Below, one piece after another: positions 27,101-37,700 of a stretch of 64,000 nt of DNA. Source of the DNA: an uncultured Bacteroidales bacterium (lineage in GTDB: Bacteria > Bacteroidota > Bacteroidia > Bacteroidales > P3); contig CAJUFX010000001.1 in assembly GCA_910586395.1 (NCBI GenBank), forward strand, positions 322,733 through 386,732, written 5' to 3'. How positions within the stretch are numbered: position 1 is the first letter of the stretch; every line of letters begins with the position of its first letter. Under the pieces are notes generated by a model. The model was not told the origin of the DNA. It made no database searches and saw only the letters and a list, made by a program, of their open reading frames with translations. Made by a program: the position numbers and the translations under genes.

Positions 27101-28111
27101 ACCCTCGAGGCAGACAACCTGGCCCTTACCGACGCCGCGTTCTCGATTGACCTGACCGAACGGGAAGGCCGCCTGAAAATCGCGTTCGTATTCGAGTGTC
27201 CGTCCGCCGTCCGCGAAGCGACGGAAGAGGACGGCACGCCCGAAACCACGGAGCCTTGGTATGTCGAAATTTCCCAACTGAACATAGACTACGATGTGGA
27301 CGTCTGCTTCCCGGTTTCCAAATTGCGCCGCAGCTTAGGCGTAAACGAAGTGCCCGTATCGTGGGAGGCGTCCGCCTCGGCCGTGGAATACGGCATCGCC
27401 TGGGGATTGGACGGCGACGAAAACGCTTACACCGACTCGGCTTATACGAAAGAAACGCAATACACCATCACGGGACTGCAAGAACAGACACGTTATAAAA
27501 TCAAGGTCATCGCCTATTGTTCCGACGACCGCAGCCTGTATTCCGACCCGGCCACGACGGACGTCTCGACCCTGCTCGGCTGTCATACGCCGACGGACTT
27601 CCGCGTAAACCATATCACGTTGACGGGCGCCGACTTCAGTTCCAAAAGCGACCAGCCGGACCACATGAGCCTGCGCTTGGTTTACGTATGGCCCGAAAAC
27701 ACCGACGACATGCGGGTCTTCACACAGATGACCGACACGTTAAGCCTGCGCGACTCGCTGAAAGCACGGACCAACTATATCGCCGCCACACAGGCCATCT
27801 GCGGCACCGACACCAGCGCGATGAGCGAGGAAATCCGCTTTTTCACGGAACCCGTTTCTACGGAACAAGCGGCGCAAATCAACGCCTCGTTCAACGTACG
27901 CGCCCAAGACGGCCGGATCATCATCCGCAACCTGAACGGCTGGCTTATCAACAATGTAACGGTCTATAACGTGAGCGGCGCCAGACTCGCCGGCTTCCGC
28001 GCCGACAGCCGGGACGACCTCGTCCTGCCGGTCGATGCCCGCCACGCGCTGATTTTCGTACGTCTGCAGACAGAAAAAGGCATAGCCGTCTATAAGACCT
28101 ACCTGCAATAA
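24143..28111 (+). CDS. Giant secreted surface protein A1 (A-type, Fn3-rich)
   Basis: A 1322-aa protein with a signal peptide (MRIYMRQTILALSLAVSIL..LQAQ; the ATG at 24155 is an alternative). Approximate modules: N-terminal sandwich domain 30-290 with the A-family signature VQYTYAVNNDEWIYQIKV; two loose Fn3-like regions 295-530; a jelly-roll 540-740; an Fn3 from 750; a second jelly-roll opened by LPYEESMA at 863; Fn3 domains from 1052 and 1146; C-terminal domain from 1242 (NASFNVRAQDGRIIIRNL to AVYKTYLQ). That end resembles a T9SS sorting domain but lacks the YPNP start. Cell-surface attachment or secretion by T9SS is inferred; no enzyme motif is seen. B1 follows after 42 bp. Confidence 0.8.
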   Translation: MRIYMRQTILALSLAVSILSQSHLQAQQTAEFVIPANSYQLTSTAGTFTDIADNPATVKLGETLPAGTALKDGFFVNAPNEPFVTHKADKTKTDPGFPLGFEFNFCGKNMTHFTICASGGLHFGADADIPQAQSSAWTTNAMTADYQNILTVSTQDANQKKDTVLSIADKAPAMYLLDGEAGQKVLTVQYTYAVNNDEWIYQIKVYEKTGRMELIVGDLKTDHAGDSEYRLFFGLVENGNMIIKDDPLKTLNLTYSQHTHKIGFNQTAASAWDAFTTTTSSYNGMSVTAASKPESGRTLAFTLPDCSGSSCLKPEAYTFETTAISKTRFSGKIAYDKSKITPNELAGTGTVVAVLSTSETPDYTLTDGTYYRAGDPIGNHRVLLNAKPGYQIRNGAISGNIAPLTLADSNLTPGTPYYLHIYSMNYQCLKAPAYSDLCQTFRFTSSLELPKKLSAGLPTPTAVPLTVQSAGEGFGLVLLKSPNTKPIALSGQLKAGDKFGEAEVLTVIDQATETQFDAPLAAGEGTYILAVSATGLSGDAPVYASDFLAVPVRAAYDGLPVFDDFAKEAFTYGSPTEYKRLPFGWSRETAFPDGQFEKAFGLGRVNETDPTALVSVYPDLDKAQDAENFWADVVTPAFVCPNDIIQVTFQTSYHKPATQGDAQRYTPGASDRVRIAYSADGGEWIDVLDLKGNDDEFPQITPQGRYTLTAMISKITPGTILRIRYSYCSPAQSTGSEVAPVMNTIHNVTVIEGKACEAPKNFVCVDSLTTDGSLTFRWFDNNLPQAPNFIIAYRETADENGWKYRRVKANANGSLETPIDGLIPDLTAATPYTVKVAALCGARDTSFYTESLTARTAASLPYEESMAQTGSGNTAQTPFDRGVKAYTGVIGGPLTESATGWSQTTTSDPYNRAIAVSIGDFTSDAWLMLPDVFIAETGDFTPKSLNFTLSSFNADKQKGVRPNYDDTKLHVLASKNGIFTRGDIIKTLEADNLALTDAAFSIDLTEREGRLKIAFVFECPSAVREATEEDGTPETTEPWYVEISQLNIDYDVDVCFPVSKLRRSLGVNEVPVSWEASASAVEYGIAWGLDGDENAYTDSAYTKETQYTITGLQEQTRYKIKVIAYCSDDRSLYSDPATTDVSTLLGCHTPTDFRVNHITLTGADFSSKSDQPDHMSLRLVYVWPENTDDMRVFTQMTDTLSLRDSLKARTNYIAATQAICGTDTSAMSEEIRFFTEPVSTEQAAQINASFNVRAQDGRIIIRNLNGWLINNVTVYNVSGARLAGFRADSRDDLVLPVDARHALIFVRLQTEKGIAVYKTYLQ

Positions 28112-28153
28112 AACCCACTATCCACAGAAACTAAACAACCATTTAATATTATT

Positions 28154-31100
28154 ATGAAAAAACTGCTTTCATTGACAGCACTGTTGCTGATCGGCTGGGG
28201 CCTGAAAGCCCAGACGTCGATTCCCAACAAAGTGTTTACCGGCGAGAACGGGGCCAAAACCACCGTCTGCTACGCCGCAGCACCCGGTTTCGTTCAATTC
28301 CTGTCGGGCGACGCCCGCTACATCAGCGGCGTCTATGGCGGTGCCGCAGGCTTTGTTTACGACATTCAAAAAGACACGATGTTGGCCTATGAGGTCACGT
28401 TACCGGGCTTCGCCTCGCCCGACCACTATGCGGGCCAGGACGACCCGGGTGAAACCGTTGTAAACGCTTTCGTTTACTATAACGGCGAGAAGCACCCGTT
28501 GGAAAAAGTCCTGTCGTCCGGCAAACCGTCCTACGACGACGTGTTCATCTCCGGCGTACAGAACAACTGCGAAAACATCGTCACGATGGTTTACGAGGAA
28601 TACACCAAACCGAGCGGAAGCAAAGGTTTCGTCAACATAGGCGCCATCCACGACGGCAAGACCGGTAAACTCCGCTGCAAACTGCCGCTGGTCTGGGAAC
28701 TTCCCGCCTCAGGCGAGGCGCTCGGCTTCGGTGCCCGAGGCGACTGTATATCCGGCGACGGTACCGTAGTGGGCGGTCACAGCACGAACCCGTTCGCATC
28801 TGCCAAATGGTCGTTGGCTTTCTGGGACATCAGCGATCCGAACCATATCAAAGCCTACGGTATCGAAGACGATGGGTTTGACTTCGGTTCATTAAACGGC
28901 GTCAATCACGACGGTAGCGTCTTGGTCGGCGGCAGCCAAACGAACGGCTTAGGCGTCATCGTAAATTACGACAAAGCCGCCGGCGACTTTAGCTACAAGA
29001 CCGTTAAACCGTTGCCCAGTTGGGATTTCGTCGATTTTACCGGCGTGGCCGACAACGGCCTGATCGTGGGCTATTGCGGCATGGGCTTGGATCCCGGCAC
29101 ACGGGAACCGGTCATCTACACCGAACTGACCGGCCTGGTCAAGATGGATGAATTTCTCTACGAATACTACAACATCGATCTCCAAGGCCTCAAACTTTAT
29201 ACGCCCATGGCCATTTCGCCAGACGGCAACATCCATACCGGTTTCTTCTACGATGAGAATACCGGCGACGGGACGCCTTACTACAACCAACTCGGCACCG
29301 CACGCATCCAGCCCCGTGCCCGCAAAATCACGGCCCGCGTATCCAGAGACAACGCCGAAGTCCTGATTACCTGGCAGCAACCGTTCAAGAGTGAAAACAT
29401 ACTGAAGGGCTACAACATTTACCGAGACGACGAAACGACGCCGCTCAACACGACGTTGCTGACCGAACCCACTTATACCGACAAGGCTTCCGTAGGCCGT
29501 CACACCTACTATATAGAGGTAATCTATGATAACGCCGAACCGGCCAAGAAAGCCGCATCCAATACCGTACAAGTCGTGGCGGCGGGTGAATGCTACCCCG
29601 TCCAAAGAGTCGGCCACCGTCTGGAATACAACCGTTATGCGACCGTCTTCTGGGGACAACCCTCTTCCGAAGTCGCGGCATTGGCCAAAAACGACCGCGC
29701 CGTACCGGGCAAGGAAGCCGTGGGTCGGTTCAACCTGCAGTTGGACGGCTCCCAAACGGCACAGACGGACGTTGAACGCGCTTCCACCCCGCAACCCAAA
29801 GCCTACACCAGTACGACCCTGGATTATATCGCCAATGTCGATATGTTGACCTACAGCGGTTTCGCCGCCACTAAAATCGGTAATCGTTACTATACGTCCA
29901 GCCACTTGGGCGGCGGCATCCAGGTCATCGACCAATTCAACGAAATCATAGAGGTACTGACCCCCAAGGGGTTGGGAGCCGTCATGTCGATGTACTACGA
30001 TGAAAACGAGAACGCCCTCTATTGCGGCACGAAGACGACCATCAGCAAGATTGACCTGGACGATCCGACCGAACTGATAGACCAGTTCGCCGTTCCGGCC
30101 CGCTTCTTGGCCTACGTACCGACGCTGGACGGAGGCAAGGGCGGTTTCGTGGCCGGTACGGAACACAGTTGCAACACCTATACCAAAACCGGCAAGCTCA
30201 TCGAAGCCAATATCCTCGACTTTAAGTCGCCGATATACGCCTGCGGTGCAGCCTACCTCGACGGCCGCCTCTACGTTTCGTCGGCTTCCGGCAAATACTA
30301 CAACGAAATCTATGTGTACGATTTTGAAAAACGCACGCTGATAGGCAAACCGATTCAGGTGGTGGAAGACCCCGCGCTCTACAGCCTGCTGAGTTTCGAC
30401 GGGCAATTGACCACGCTGACCAATACGACGCAGGCAGGCAGCCTGAGCATCTGCGAACTGGAAGACGGTACGAAAGCCCTGGGCGCCGTATTCCAATGCG
30501 CCTATATGACCTCGCGCTTCATGCTGCTGGAAGCGAAAAGCGATGATGCCGTAAAAGGTTACGACCTCTACCGCAGCTTCAACGGCGGCGAACCCCAAAA
30601 GCTCAACACCGACGGTCCGTTGGCCACGCGCCGCTACAGCGAAACACTGAGCGAACCGGGTCAATACGCCTATTATGTCAAGGTTCTTCCCCAGGCCGAA
30701 GGCGCACCGGTATCCGCCAGCTCGCCCATCGATACGATTGTCATCGCGACGCCCTCCGCCTGCCCCAAACCGACGCTTTCGGTTAAGGAAAGCAACCGCT
30801 GGGCGGTCTTGGAATGGTTGCCTCAGGCAAGCGACAACATCCTCATCGGCTTCAACCTCTACCGCGACGACGAAGAGTTGGGCCGTTTCTGGAATGAAGA
30901 CATGCGGCTGGAATATGTGGATCAAGCCACCGAACTCGACACCTATACCTATAAAGTCGAAGCGGTTTACGGCGACGGTTGCGTAGCGGCCGAAACGGCC
31001 GAAATCACACTGACAGGCAAAGGCTCGGCCTTGGCGCCGTTCGGCCTCACGCTTGAAACAGGCGACAAAACGCCCGGCGCGGAGGCTTATGACGTAAAGG

Positions 31101-32197
31101 CCACGTGGGAAACGCCCATGTTCGAGGAACCGCTGGCCTTGCGCTACTGCAACGCCGTGCAGCTGAACGCCGTGACATTCGACAATTACTACGAATGCTG
31201 GGCCGCCGCCGGCTGGGATACCGCCAACCTCGGCCTTTACAAAGACCTGTATCTCGTGGGCATGGAGTTCATGATCGGCGCAACGCCCAAAACGTTCGAA
31301 AGCTTTGTCATCCTGAACGACAAAATGGTATATACGCAGAATATACAGCGTCCCATCGCCAAAGAATGGCAGACCGTCATGTTCGACAAGTCGTTCACGA
31401 TGGACCAGCCGCATGAAGTGGTCGTCGGCTATCATACGACGTTCACGGCCGAAAACGCCGGCGTGCTGGCCGTTGACGAATCCGTCAGCAAATCCGGTTA
31501 CAGCGACATTATCTCGCTGGACGGCAAACAATGGAGCACGCTCAAAGCCGGCGGCAAAAAAGGCAGCTGGTGCATCGCCGCCTTGGTCGTCCATAAACGC
31601 GATTTGGACGCCGCCAAGAAATCCGACGGATCGATTGACTACAAACAATTGGAAGGCAACATTATCCGTATGGCGCAAACCAACCGGCCGCTGAACGCGG
31701 AAGTCATCACGTTGCCCACGACGTTCACCGCCAAGCCCTCCGCCAAAGAAGGCCTGACCCTGACCGGCTTCAACCTCTACCGTAAAGCCGTCGAGGCGGA
31801 AGAAGGCAGCGAAGTGAAACTCAACGACGAACTGCTGACGACGTTCGAACTGATCGATCCGTCCGTTCCCATCGCCGAATACGATTACATCATCGGCGCC
31901 GTATATGCCGACGGACAGGAAATCAAGACCTCCACATACATCAACTTGGATGAAGTCGCGAACGAAGACCTCACGTCAACGTTGTCGCTCGACCTCTATC
32001 CCAACCCGGCTACCGACGTATTGAACATCGGCGGCGAATACGAAACGCTGCGGATCTTCGACATGGCCGGCCGCCTGTTGCAAAGTTACAAGGCGACCTC
32101 CCAGATACAGCTCGGCGGTCTGCAGCCCGGTACCTATTTCTTCCACTTTACCGGTGCCGACGCCCGCAAAGCCGTCTATAAAGTCGTGGTCCGGTAG
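28154..32197 (+). CDS. Giant secreted surface protein B1 (B-type, propeller/Fn3) with type A T9SS tail
   Basis: A 1347-aa protein with a signal peptide (MKKLLSLTALLLIGWGLKAQ). Approximate modules: propeller-like region 50-380 with recurring SGDGTVVGGH, HDGSVLVGG, DNGLIVGY and PDGNIHTGF turns; Fn3 from 387; CYPVQRVGHRLEYNRY linker at 480; second propeller-like region 555-792 (MLTYSGF..., YLDGRLYVSSASG); Fn3 from 796 and 869; a domain opened by WETPMFEEPLA at 978-1160; Fn3 from 1201; type A T9SS sorting domain from 1275 (LDLYPNPATDVLNI...GTYFFHF). It should reach the cell surface by T9SS. B2 has the same domains in the same order. A terminator follows at 32244. Function unknown; binding or assembly with A1 is inference. 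Confidence 0.83.
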   Translation: MKKLLSLTALLLIGWGLKAQTSIPNKVFTGENGAKTTVCYAAAPGFVQFLSGDARYISGVYGGAAGFVYDIQKDTMLAYEVTLPGFASPDHYAGQDDPGETVVNAFVYYNGEKHPLEKVLSSGKPSYDDVFISGVQNNCENIVTMVYEEYTKPSGSKGFVNIGAIHDGKTGKLRCKLPLVWELPASGEALGFGARGDCISGDGTVVGGHSTNPFASAKWSLAFWDISDPNHIKAYGIEDDGFDFGSLNGVNHDGSVLVGGSQTNGLGVIVNYDKAAGDFSYKTVKPLPSWDFVDFTGVADNGLIVGYCGMGLDPGTREPVIYTELTGLVKMDEFLYEYYNIDLQGLKLYTPMAISPDGNIHTGFFYDENTGDGTPYYNQLGTARIQPRARKITARVSRDNAEVLITWQQPFKSENILKGYNIYRDDETTPLNTTLLTEPTYTDKASVGRHTYYIEVIYDNAEPAKKAASNTVQVVAAGECYPVQRVGHRLEYNRYATVFWGQPSSEVAALAKNDRAVPGKEAVGRFNLQLDGSQTAQTDVERASTPQPKAYTSTTLDYIANVDMLTYSGFAATKIGNRYYTSSHLGGGIQVIDQFNEIIEVLTPKGLGAVMSMYYDENENALYCGTKTTISKIDLDDPTELIDQFAVPARFLAYVPTLDGGKGGFVAGTEHSCNTYTKTGKLIEANILDFKSPIYACGAAYLDGRLYVSSASGKYYNEIYVYDFEKRTLIGKPIQVVEDPALYSLLSFDGQLTTLTNTTQAGSLSICELEDGTKALGAVFQCAYMTSRFMLLEAKSDDAVKGYDLYRSFNGGEPQKLNTDGPLATRRYSETLSEPGQYAYYVKVLPQAEGAPVSASSPIDTIVIATPSACPKPTLSVKESNRWAVLEWLPQASDNILIGFNLYRDDEELGRFWNEDMRLEYVDQATELDTYTYKVEAVYGDGCVAAETAEITLTGKGSALAPFGLTLETGDKTPGAEAYDVKATWETPMFEEPLALRYCNAVQLNAVTFDNYYECWAAAGWDTANLGLYKDLYLVGMEFMIGATPKTFESFVILNDKMVYTQNIQRPIAKEWQTVMFDKSFTMDQPHEVVVGYHTTFTAENAGVLAVDESVSKSGYSDIISLDGKQWSTLKAGGKKGSWCIAALVVHKRDLDAAKKSDGSIDYKQLEGNIIRMAQTNRPLNAEVITLPTTFTAKPSAKEGLTLTGFNLYRKAVEAEEGSEVKLNDELLTTFELIDPSVPIAEYDYIIGAVYADGQEIKTSTYINLDEVANEDLTSTLSLDLYPNPATDVLNIGGEYETLRIFDMAGRLLQSYKATSQIQLGGLQPGTYFFHFTGADARKAVYKVVVR

Positions 32198-32243
32198 TTT
32201 CCGACTCCGTCCGGAACCTATCCGCCAGTCCGGAGGTTCCGAA

Positions 32244-32275
32244 AAAGCCGCCCCAAAACGGGGCGGCTTTTTTTT
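32244..32275 (+). terminator. Terminator after the A1-B1 operon
   Basis: GCCGCCCC (32247-32254) pairs with GGGGCGGC (32260-32267), extended by A/T pairs and followed by a run of eight or more T. A second hairpin, CGGAACCT/AGGTTCCG (32212-32241), lies just before it. Confidence 0.9.
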
Positions 32276-32363
32276 GGCCCGACCGAAAAGCTACCCCGCC
32301 ACGCGGCCGGCCCCAACCATCCCCAAAATATAAGCCGACCTTGCTTTGCATATCAAAAATATC

Positions 32364-32371
32364 TATATTTG
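32364..32371 (+). promoter_or_regulatory. -7 promoter element for the TPR-HTH regulator
   Basis: TATATTTG matches TAnnTTTG; a TTTG at 32345-32348 lies 15 bp upstream, which is shorter than usual. The ATG follows at 32393, so the leader must be very short. Confidence 0.5.
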
Positions 32372-32392
32372 TACGATTTATATCGACTTGTT

Positions 32393-34324
32393 ATGAAACG
32401 TTGCTTATATATCTGTTTGCATTACATAGTCATAGGAATTTTGTTAAATGGTTTTTCTTTGGCGTTGTCAACCAAAGAAAATCAAATACAAACACATTCC
32501 GAAAACCATCAAAACAGCCTGAAATCGCTTGACGACAGCCTCGCCGACCTCCGCGCGCGTTTCAAAAATGATACGCTTCTCGTTTCAGAGCAACTAACTA
32601 TCGTAGAATCAGCGATTGACATCATAAACCGCATCCCCAACGTCCCGGCCGATTACGCCTACGAAAAAGCCTCGCTCATGGTGCGCCGCGGCAACCTGCT
32701 GTTTTCCAACGCCGACTACACCGAGGCCCTCAAAGCCAACGAATCCGCCATCTCGTTTATCTCCGAGTATATCCATCAACATTTTCCCCAAAGTGAATCG
32801 ACGGCAAAACGCAGACGCAAACGCCGCGAGCCCGAAAACGCCGAACGCGGCGCCTGGGACCGCCTGCTCATGGAAGCACTTTCGAACAAAGGCCTGACGC
32901 TGGTCTATTGCAATCAGTCGAACCTTGCCAGCGAAACTTTTCTGACCATACTCGACCTGTACAGCCAGACCGCCGACTCGAACAACATCGCCATGGCCAA
33001 AAGCTACAACGGCATGGGAATCACGTTCGCCAACCGCAACCAACACGACATCGCGCTCCCCTATTTCCGCAAAAGCCTCGAAATCTACGAAAGCCTCAAC
33101 GACCAGCGCGGCATCTACCTGCTCAACTCCAACATAGGCGCCTGCTACCTCAACCAACAGCTTTTCCAAGACGCCCTGCCATACTTATATAAGGTACAGG
33201 AAATCGTCCTTAAGCAGAACTACAACGGCGACGAACCCGTTTACGCCAACGCGCAATTAGGCTTGGCTTACCAAGGCTTCGGCGACTACGAGTTGGCCGA
33301 ACATTTTTTCAAGGAAGCCCTCAAAATCGCGAATCAAAAGAGATACAACCATTTGTTGCCATTCCTCAACAATCTGTACGCCAGCAACCTGATATACCAG
33401 AAACGCTATGCCGAAGCCGAGCGCATCGCCCTGCAGACCCGCCTCGACCTCCGCAACCGTCAAGGCGGCGACCCGCTGGACATCGAGACGCTCGCCATTC
33501 TCGCCAAGGCGGAAGCCGCGCAAGGCAATTACGAAGCCGGTTACGACCACCTGATCGAACGCAGCCGCAAAGTCGAAAGCATGGAGAAACGCATCCGGCT
33601 CGAAGTCCTCTCGCAACAGAAATACGAATTCGACCATTACCGCTCGGAGCAGAAACGCGCGCTCGAACAGCGCAACCTTGAACTCGTACAGACCAAGATA
33701 AAATACCGCAACATCACGATAGGCTTCCTGAGCCTCTGCCTTATCGGCATCGCCATCGGCTTCCTGTTCCTCTACCGCCGCTACAAGGCGCAGCACACGA
33801 CAAGCAAAGAATTCTCCCACCGGCTGCAGACCCAAAACGAAATCGACCAAAAGCGGATCGAGACGATGGAGCAACATTTCAGCAGTCAGATAGACGACAA
33901 AAACAAGGAGTTGGCCTCCAACGCCCTGCTGTTCCTGCGCATGAGCAAAATCGCCAACGACATCATGGAAAAGACCAAACAGCTCAAGGTCAACTTCGCG
34001 TTGCGCGGCAAAGAAAAAGTCCTGGCCATAGAGATAGAACAATTGGCGGAACAACTCAACACCAACAAAGGTTGGAACGAGTTCACGTTCTATTTCGAAC
34101 AAATCGACAAAGAGTTCCTGAAGAAACTGACCGAAAAATACCCGGCCCTCACACCCAAGGAAAAGCAATACTGCATATTGTTCAATCTGAATCTCAGCAA
34201 CAAAGACATCGCCAACCTGACCGGCAAATCGTTGCAGTCGGTCGGCATGGCCAAATTCCGCCTTAAGGAAAAGATGGGGCTGGACAAGGACGAAGACATC
34301 GCCTACACGTTGCAGCAACTCTAA
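32393..34324 (+). CDS. Membrane-anchored TPR regulator with C-terminal HTH
   Basis: A 643-aa protein. Order: N-terminal hydrophobic signal or anchor (KRCLYICLHYIVIGILLNGFSLAL); tetratricopeptide repeats from about 60 to 375 (AKSYNGMGITFANRNQHDIALPYFRKSL and AQLGLAYQGFGDYELAEHFFKEAL are clear units); coiled coil; one transmembrane helix at about 439-461 (ITIGFLSLCLIGIAIGFLFLY); a cytosolic coiled coil; and a LuxR/GerE-like HTH at 584-643 (LTPKEKQYCILFNLNLSNKDIANLTGKSLQSV). Bacteroidetes use such proteins to read an envelope signal and control transcription directly. It stands alone between the A1-B1 and A2-B2 operons, so I infer that it regulates one or both. Confidence 0.85.
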   Translation: MKRCLYICLHYIVIGILLNGFSLALSTKENQIQTHSENHQNSLKSLDDSLADLRARFKNDTLLVSEQLTIVESAIDIINRIPNVPADYAYEKASLMVRRGNLLFSNADYTEALKANESAISFISEYIHQHFPQSESTAKRRRKRREPENAERGAWDRLLMEALSNKGLTLVYCNQSNLASETFLTILDLYSQTADSNNIAMAKSYNGMGITFANRNQHDIALPYFRKSLEIYESLNDQRGIYLLNSNIGACYLNQQLFQDALPYLYKVQEIVLKQNYNGDEPVYANAQLGLAYQGFGDYELAEHFFKEALKIANQKRYNHLLPFLNNLYASNLIYQKRYAEAERIALQTRLDLRNRQGGDPLDIETLAILAKAEAAQGNYEAGYDHLIERSRKVESMEKRIRLEVLSQQKYEFDHYRSEQKRALEQRNLELVQTKIKYRNITIGFLSLCLIGIAIGFLFLYRRYKAQHTTSKEFSHRLQTQNEIDQKRIETMEQHFSSQIDDKNKELASNALLFLRMSKIANDIMEKTKQLKVNFALRGKEKVLAIEIEQLAEQLNTNKGWNEFTFYFEQIDKEFLKKLTEKYPALTPKEKQYCILFNLNLSNKDIANLTGKSLQSVGMAKFRLKEKMGLDKDEDIAYTLQQL

Positions 34325-34719
34325 ACGCCGCACCCGAAACCGGCATCCGGCTATCGGCCCCTGCGGCCGACTCTCCGCCGCCACGCCACCTCCGCAACAG
34401 CACGGAACAGCCACCATCGGCATAGCCGTCGCCCGCCCGGCCCCTCTGTATTTTCTATCCGACCGGCTCCCGCCGCCCTTTCGTCCACCCCCGACGGACC
34501 TGAAAATTCCCCAAAAAAATCATAAAATATAAAAATCTGTTTAACAAATATATATATCTTGTTGTTATTTTAAATTAAGTAATTTGTTATAAATTATTAC
34601 ATCTCCGTGCGCCTTATTTTTTAGATTTCTTATTTATTATTGTCCTTGTTAAAAGTCGCGGCAAAGCCTCTTGCAGGCCGTTAACCGCGACCTATGGTCA
34701 AACAAAATACATAAACACC
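34325..34719 (+). other. 395-bp leader region upstream of A2
   Basis: The first 180 bp are GC-rich and featureless. From about 34510 the sequence turns strongly AT-rich (ATATATATCTTG and TAATTTGTTATAAATTATT), a likely promoter zone though without a perfect TAnnTTTG. A hairpin, GTCGCGG (34655-34661) with CCGCGAC (34685-34691) and an inner GCCT/AGGC, lies about 30 bp before the A2 start. Confidence 0.5.
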
Positions 34720-37700
34720 ATGAAAAAACTATTCATTTCATTGTTCGTGGCAATAGGCCTGACCGGCCTTGCCCGGACACACGCACAGGAAACAGCCCCG
34801 GCAATGGAAAAGCTCGCTGACTACGTGCTGAGCACCCAGGCCAATTCCACCTTCACATTCATCGACCTCAGTTCGGCAGAGGAAGCCGGCGAACACGGCA
34901 TCATGACGATGCCCATAGGCGAAGACCTCCCGACCGGTGAGGATTTGACCAATCGCTATTATGGGTTTGCCATGGAATCCAACGGCTTCACCATCAACCC
35001 CTCGGACGCCACCGACGGCATGGCCATTTTCCCGGCAATGATGGTTAATGAGAGCGGGGCCTACGTCATGGAAAAAGCGTTTACCGGCTTTGTCATTTCG
35101 GCAACCGGCGGCATTTTCTTCGATACCGCCGCCATTGATTTGAATGCCGAGACGCCCGTTCTCCCGAAATTGAAAGCGCCGGCCGCAGGCACGCTTCCGG
35201 ACGCGTTCGACATGCCCGTCGGCATTGCCGCCTATCTGTATCAATACGACAACGAGACCAAAAAGGCCACCCCCATCGTCGCCAAGAAAGCCGAAGGCAA
35301 AGCCCCGGCTTATTTGGGGATCGGCACGGATGAATTCGGCACTTTCATCATCGTACAATACGACTATATGGTAAACAACGACAACTGGATTTACCAAATT
35401 ATCTTCACGGGATCCGGCAAGGTTTCCTGCAACATCAAGCAAATGCCCAGCACGGTTACCGGAGGCTCCTACCGCCTCGCTTTAGGCGCGAAACGCGAAG
35501 ACGAGACCCTGTTGCTCGGCTCCCAAATCAACAACATTTATTCGATCGACAAAATCACCGATCCGAAAACCGAAAGTTGGGGCGTATTCAGCACCCAGAT
35601 GAAAAACCGTGCTTTTACCATGCAACCCAAAGCCGGCACCATCGCCGTAACGCCCGACTATACGTCCGCCGACGCGACGATAACACTGACGGCACTGACT
35701 CAAAAGGCGGCTTCAGCGGGGACATTGGTCATCTGCTACGCCGACCGCCAACTGACGTCCTTTACCCATACGACAACCGAAGCCTACAAGGCCGGAGACA
35801 AAATCGGCGCCGCCACCGTGATTTACAACGACACCCCCGGTGCCGACGACATCACCGTATCCTTGGACGGTCTCGCGCCGGGCAAGCGCTATTACCTCTA
35901 TGCCCTGCTCGGCACTTCGGGCATGGCGGAGGGATCTTGGAAGTACGCGACCACGCCGATTATCACGCAGGATTTCACAACGCCGGCCGTGACGCCGCCG
36001 ACAGCCATAAAGGCGGGTACGCCCGACGGCCGCCAAATTCCGTTCGAAATAGAAGGGCCGGCGGCAGGCATGACCATGATGGTGGTCAAGAGCGCTTCGG
36101 CTCAAAGCATCGCCCCCAAAGGCAAATTGACGGTCGGTCAAAAATACAACAATATGGAGCAGGACTGGATGACAGGCAACATGGTCGTTAAAAACAGCGG
36201 CACCGTTCTGGCATTCCTGGATCCCGGCACAACCAGTTTCAATGTGGATATGACGCCGGGCGAAATGGCCTATATCCACGTCTATTCCGTCTTGAATCCC
36301 GATGCCGCAACACCGGAGTATTCGAATAACATCGCCATGGCCGGCGCGTATCTCCAAGCCGACCGACTTCCGCTGAGTTACAACTTCTCCGGGAACGACG
36401 AGGCCGGAAGCCGGACGGAAGGCATGCCCCTGTTGCCGCCGGGCATGACAACCAGCGCGGTATTCAATCCCGAAGACGAGGATGCGCAGAAAATACGCAG
36501 TTCGGCCTTTATCATAGCCCGGGTAAACGAAAAATTCCCCTTGTTGTCCTTGTACGCTTATGATTTTGAGAACGGGAAGCCCGTGATGGATACCCGCTGG
36601 GTCGATGTCATCGCGCCGGCCTTTTCCGGTGCGAAAAAAGTCACCGCGTCATTCTTTACCCAATTCTATACCAGCGGCCAACTTCCAGGTCAATACAACA
36701 CCCACAAACCCACGGCCGGCGATTCGGCGCGCATCGAATACAGCCTGAACGACGGGCCTTGGCAGACGGCCGCCACCTTTACGGCCGGCAACCTGCCCGC
36801 ACTCAACGAGAACGGCCAATACCCGCTCGCGGCCGATTTCACCTGCACCGCCACCGATATCGTCCGCATCCGCTACAGTTACCGTACCGCAACGCCTGGC
36901 GTATTTAATGCCGTTTACGGTTTCGACATCCTGGAGCCCCGCGACTGCGAGACGCCGGCCCAGTTGACGGCCGTCGCCGACGGCATGACGGACCGCCAGA
37001 TCCAGTTGCGCTGGAGCGACAACAATGTGACGCCGGCGGGCCAATACCTCGTTGCGTATCAGAAATACATCAAGCCCGCGACCGACAATGGCGGCGGCAT
37101 GGGTGGCGGCCCCCTGTATCTGACGGCCGAAGGCGATACCGAAGAGGCTGAGGTCTGGAATACGATCAGCGTGAACACGGCCGAGGCCGTATTGCCCAAT
37201 CTGGAGCCCCAAACGACGTATTCCATCAAGGTGCAGGCCGTTTGCGGCGCGCTGGACTCCTCGTTCGTCAGTTCAGCCATACGTCTGAGTACGGCCACCG
37301 GCATGCCCTACGCCGAAAGCATGGCCTGCGGAGAATTCGACTGGGACAAATTTTCATACGCCTTTACCCCCAACGTATCCGTCTATGCCGGCAAGCTCGA
37401 TTCCATTCTGGAAGAAGGCGATTTCATGGTTGAAGGCGGCATCCCCGCCACCTGGAATGCCAACCTGAGTCAAGGCACTCAATTGAATGACGCCGATCCC
37501 CAGCCGGACGCCGCGGCCGTCATGACCGCGCAGAAAACGGCCCTTTTGGCCACGCCGGCCATTTACATCCGCAAGGCCGAAGTTTTCTTCCCCAAAACCC
37601 TGACGTTCAAACTGAACACCTATTCCACAATTTTTGATGAAAAGACCTATAGCTGGGCCGCTGAAAACGGCGTCGATCTCGACCCCGAATTCCGGCTTTA

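Noticed and set aside
28949..31678. A 909-codon open frame antisense to B1
   Set aside because: It mirrors the B1 coding frame, lacks any domain or signal peptide and arises because GC-rich codon use removes antisense stops. B1 has clear domains in its own frame.
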